Assembly (NCBI RefSeq): GCF_002838835.1
Contig: NZ_NHPP01000006.1
Coordinates: 248,001-312,000 of the forward strand
Length of the DNA stretch: 64,000 bases
Origin: Siphonobacter sp. SORGH_AS_0500
GTDB lineage: Bacteria > Bacteroidota > Bacteroidia > Cytophagales > Spirosomataceae
Direction of reading: 5' to 3'
Shown here: in pieces, positions 63,348-64,000 of the stretch
Position numbering within the stretch: the stretch's first letter is position 1
How the letters are laid out: each line of letters starts with the position of its first letter
Translations under genes and position numbers: made by a program
Notes under the pieces: model-generated
Database searches by the model: none
What the model was told of the DNA's origin: nothing
What the model saw: only the letters and a program-made list of their open reading frames with translations

Positions 63348-64000
63348 TTATCGCCCCAGCCAATTCTTAAAATCAGTAATGCGGTCACCGCTCACAAATA
63401 CTTCCGCCCGTGCTTCGGGTTTTAACTCCAGTTTTAGTTTGCCCGCTGAGTAGGTATGAATGGAGTCAATGGATTGAAAGGCTACCAAAAACTGCCGATT
63501 CACCCGAAAAAAACGAGACGGGTCCGTTACCTGTGTCAGTTTGTCGAGACTCAGTTCCAGCGGTAACTTTTGTCCGTCGTGGGTAACCAGAAACGTGATT
63601 TTTTCTTCTGAAAAAAAGTAAGCAATCTGATTGATCTCAATACTATGAATTTTCGTACCGATGGACACCATGAAGCGGGTTTTATATTCCGTTTCCTGGG
63701 GTTTCTGAATCAGTTGGAGAATGTTCTTCAGATCGGGGGCGGGCTGGCGTAGCGATTTAAACTTATCCAAAGCCGCTCTTAGCTCCTCAAAATCAATAGG
63801 TTTTAATAAATAATCTACACTGTTTACCTTAAAAGCCTGAATGGTATATTCGTCGTAAGCCGTGGTAAAAATGACCGGGACTTTCAGCGAAATCTGATCA
63901 AAAATGGCAAAAGCTAGCCCATCTTCTAGGTGAATATCCATGAAAGCCAGATCGGGAGCAGGGTTTTCACTAAACCACTCTACCGCCTCTGAAACCGAAG
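63348..64000 (-). CDS. LytTR-family response regulator, 5' end cut by window edge
   Basis: The minus-strand frame runs open to the window edge. It shows the end of a receiver domain: PDLAFMDIHLEDGLAF with the phospho-acceptor Asp, then FTTAYDEYTIQAFKVNSVDYLLKPIDFEEL with the conserved Lys. A LytTR DNA-binding domain follows (FMVSIGTKIHSIEINQIAYFFSEEKITFLVTHDG, FFRVNRQFLVAFQSIDSI). Such regulators usually pair with a membrane histidine kinase of the LytS type, presumably just outside the window. About 20 N-terminal residues before MDIHL are visible; the first few tens of residues are missing. Confidence 0.9.
   Translation of the reverse strand, partial: SVSEAVEWFSENPAPDLAFMDIHLEDGLAFAIFDQISLKVPVIFTTAYDEYTIQAFKVNSVDYLLKPIDFEELRAALDKFKSLRQPAPDLKNILQLIQKPQETEYKTRFMVSIGTKIHSIEINQIAYFFSEEKITFLVTHDGQKLPLELSLDKLTQVTDPSRFFRVNRQFLVAFQSIDSIHTYSAGKLKLELKPEARAEVFVSGDRITDFKNWLGR

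Noticed and set aside
1-64000. tRNA or rRNA genes
   Set aside because: I looked in the intergenic gaps for T-loop and anticodon-arm patterns and saw none; a covariance-model scan would be needed to exclude them fully.

Overview
The window is a piece of chromosome from a Bacteroidota bacterium, most likely of the order Cytophagales. The reasons are two SusC/SusD outer-membrane pairs, a GldA-like ABC ATPase, an RNase HI with an N-terminal viroplasmin-type domain, a short GT5 glycogen-synthase-like protein, frequent lipoprotein signals and almost no Shine-Dalgarno sites. Most genes are near 45-50% GC by eye. Two blocks (about 15.0-16.4 kb and 51.1-52.6 kb) and one GNAT gene (62.6 kb) are clearly richer in A+T.

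Layout. 0-6.1 kb, minus strand: sppA (cut by the window edge), ppa, a GT2 glycosyltransferase, a trmN6-like methyltransferase, RNase HI, a 2 x 180 bp tandem repeat and an MsbA-like ABC exporter. 6.3-13.4 kb: a cation/proton antiporter, rhaT, a FemAB-like protein, 3-methyladenine glycosylase, yicC, and a pdxA with a 250-residue disordered tail. 14-21.6 kb, plus strand: a 2-hydroxyacid dehydrogenase, an AT-rich ATPase + TOPRIM pair that looks like a defence module, mutS2 (frameshifted) and glgB. 22.1-26.5 kb: susD (frameshifted) and susC on the minus strand. 27.2-33.6 kb: panD, an LPG-synthase-type membrane protein, rfaE2, a zinc metallopeptidase, an unlisted 50-codon ORF, ridA (frameshifted), an amino acid permease and gldA-like. 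34.2-38.9 kb: a second susC/susD pair. 38.9-47.4 kb: panC, the GT5 protein, an M28 peptidase, an MgtC-type protein, a secreted protein of unknown function and an NhaP-type antiporter. 47.9-50.5 kb: a TonB-dependent receptor. 50.6-53.5 kb: an accessory island with structured repeats, two AT-rich small genes in cassette-like arrangement and an integrase remnant. 53.6-61.7 kb: a two-component system (kinase frameshifted) followed by a complete tripartite RND efflux operon. 61.9-64 kb: two GNAT acetyltransferases and a LytTR response regulator cut by the window edge.

How genes work together. panC and panD supply the last steps of pantothenate synthesis but lie 11 kb apart. Each SusC/SusD pair should form one outer-membrane nutrient importer; neither has an adjacent hydrolase, so the substrates are open. 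The two-component system probably controls the RND pump: a similar 11-bp-spaced direct repeat lies upstream of both operons.

The most unusual features are the PdxA tail, the ATPase/TOPRIM pair, a family of modular hairpin repeats linked to heptanucleotide minisatellites, a perfect 30-bp inverted repeat at 53.04-53.11 kb, the cassette-like spacer at 51.76-51.90 kb, and a run of single-base deletions in otherwise intact genes that may be sequencing errors.
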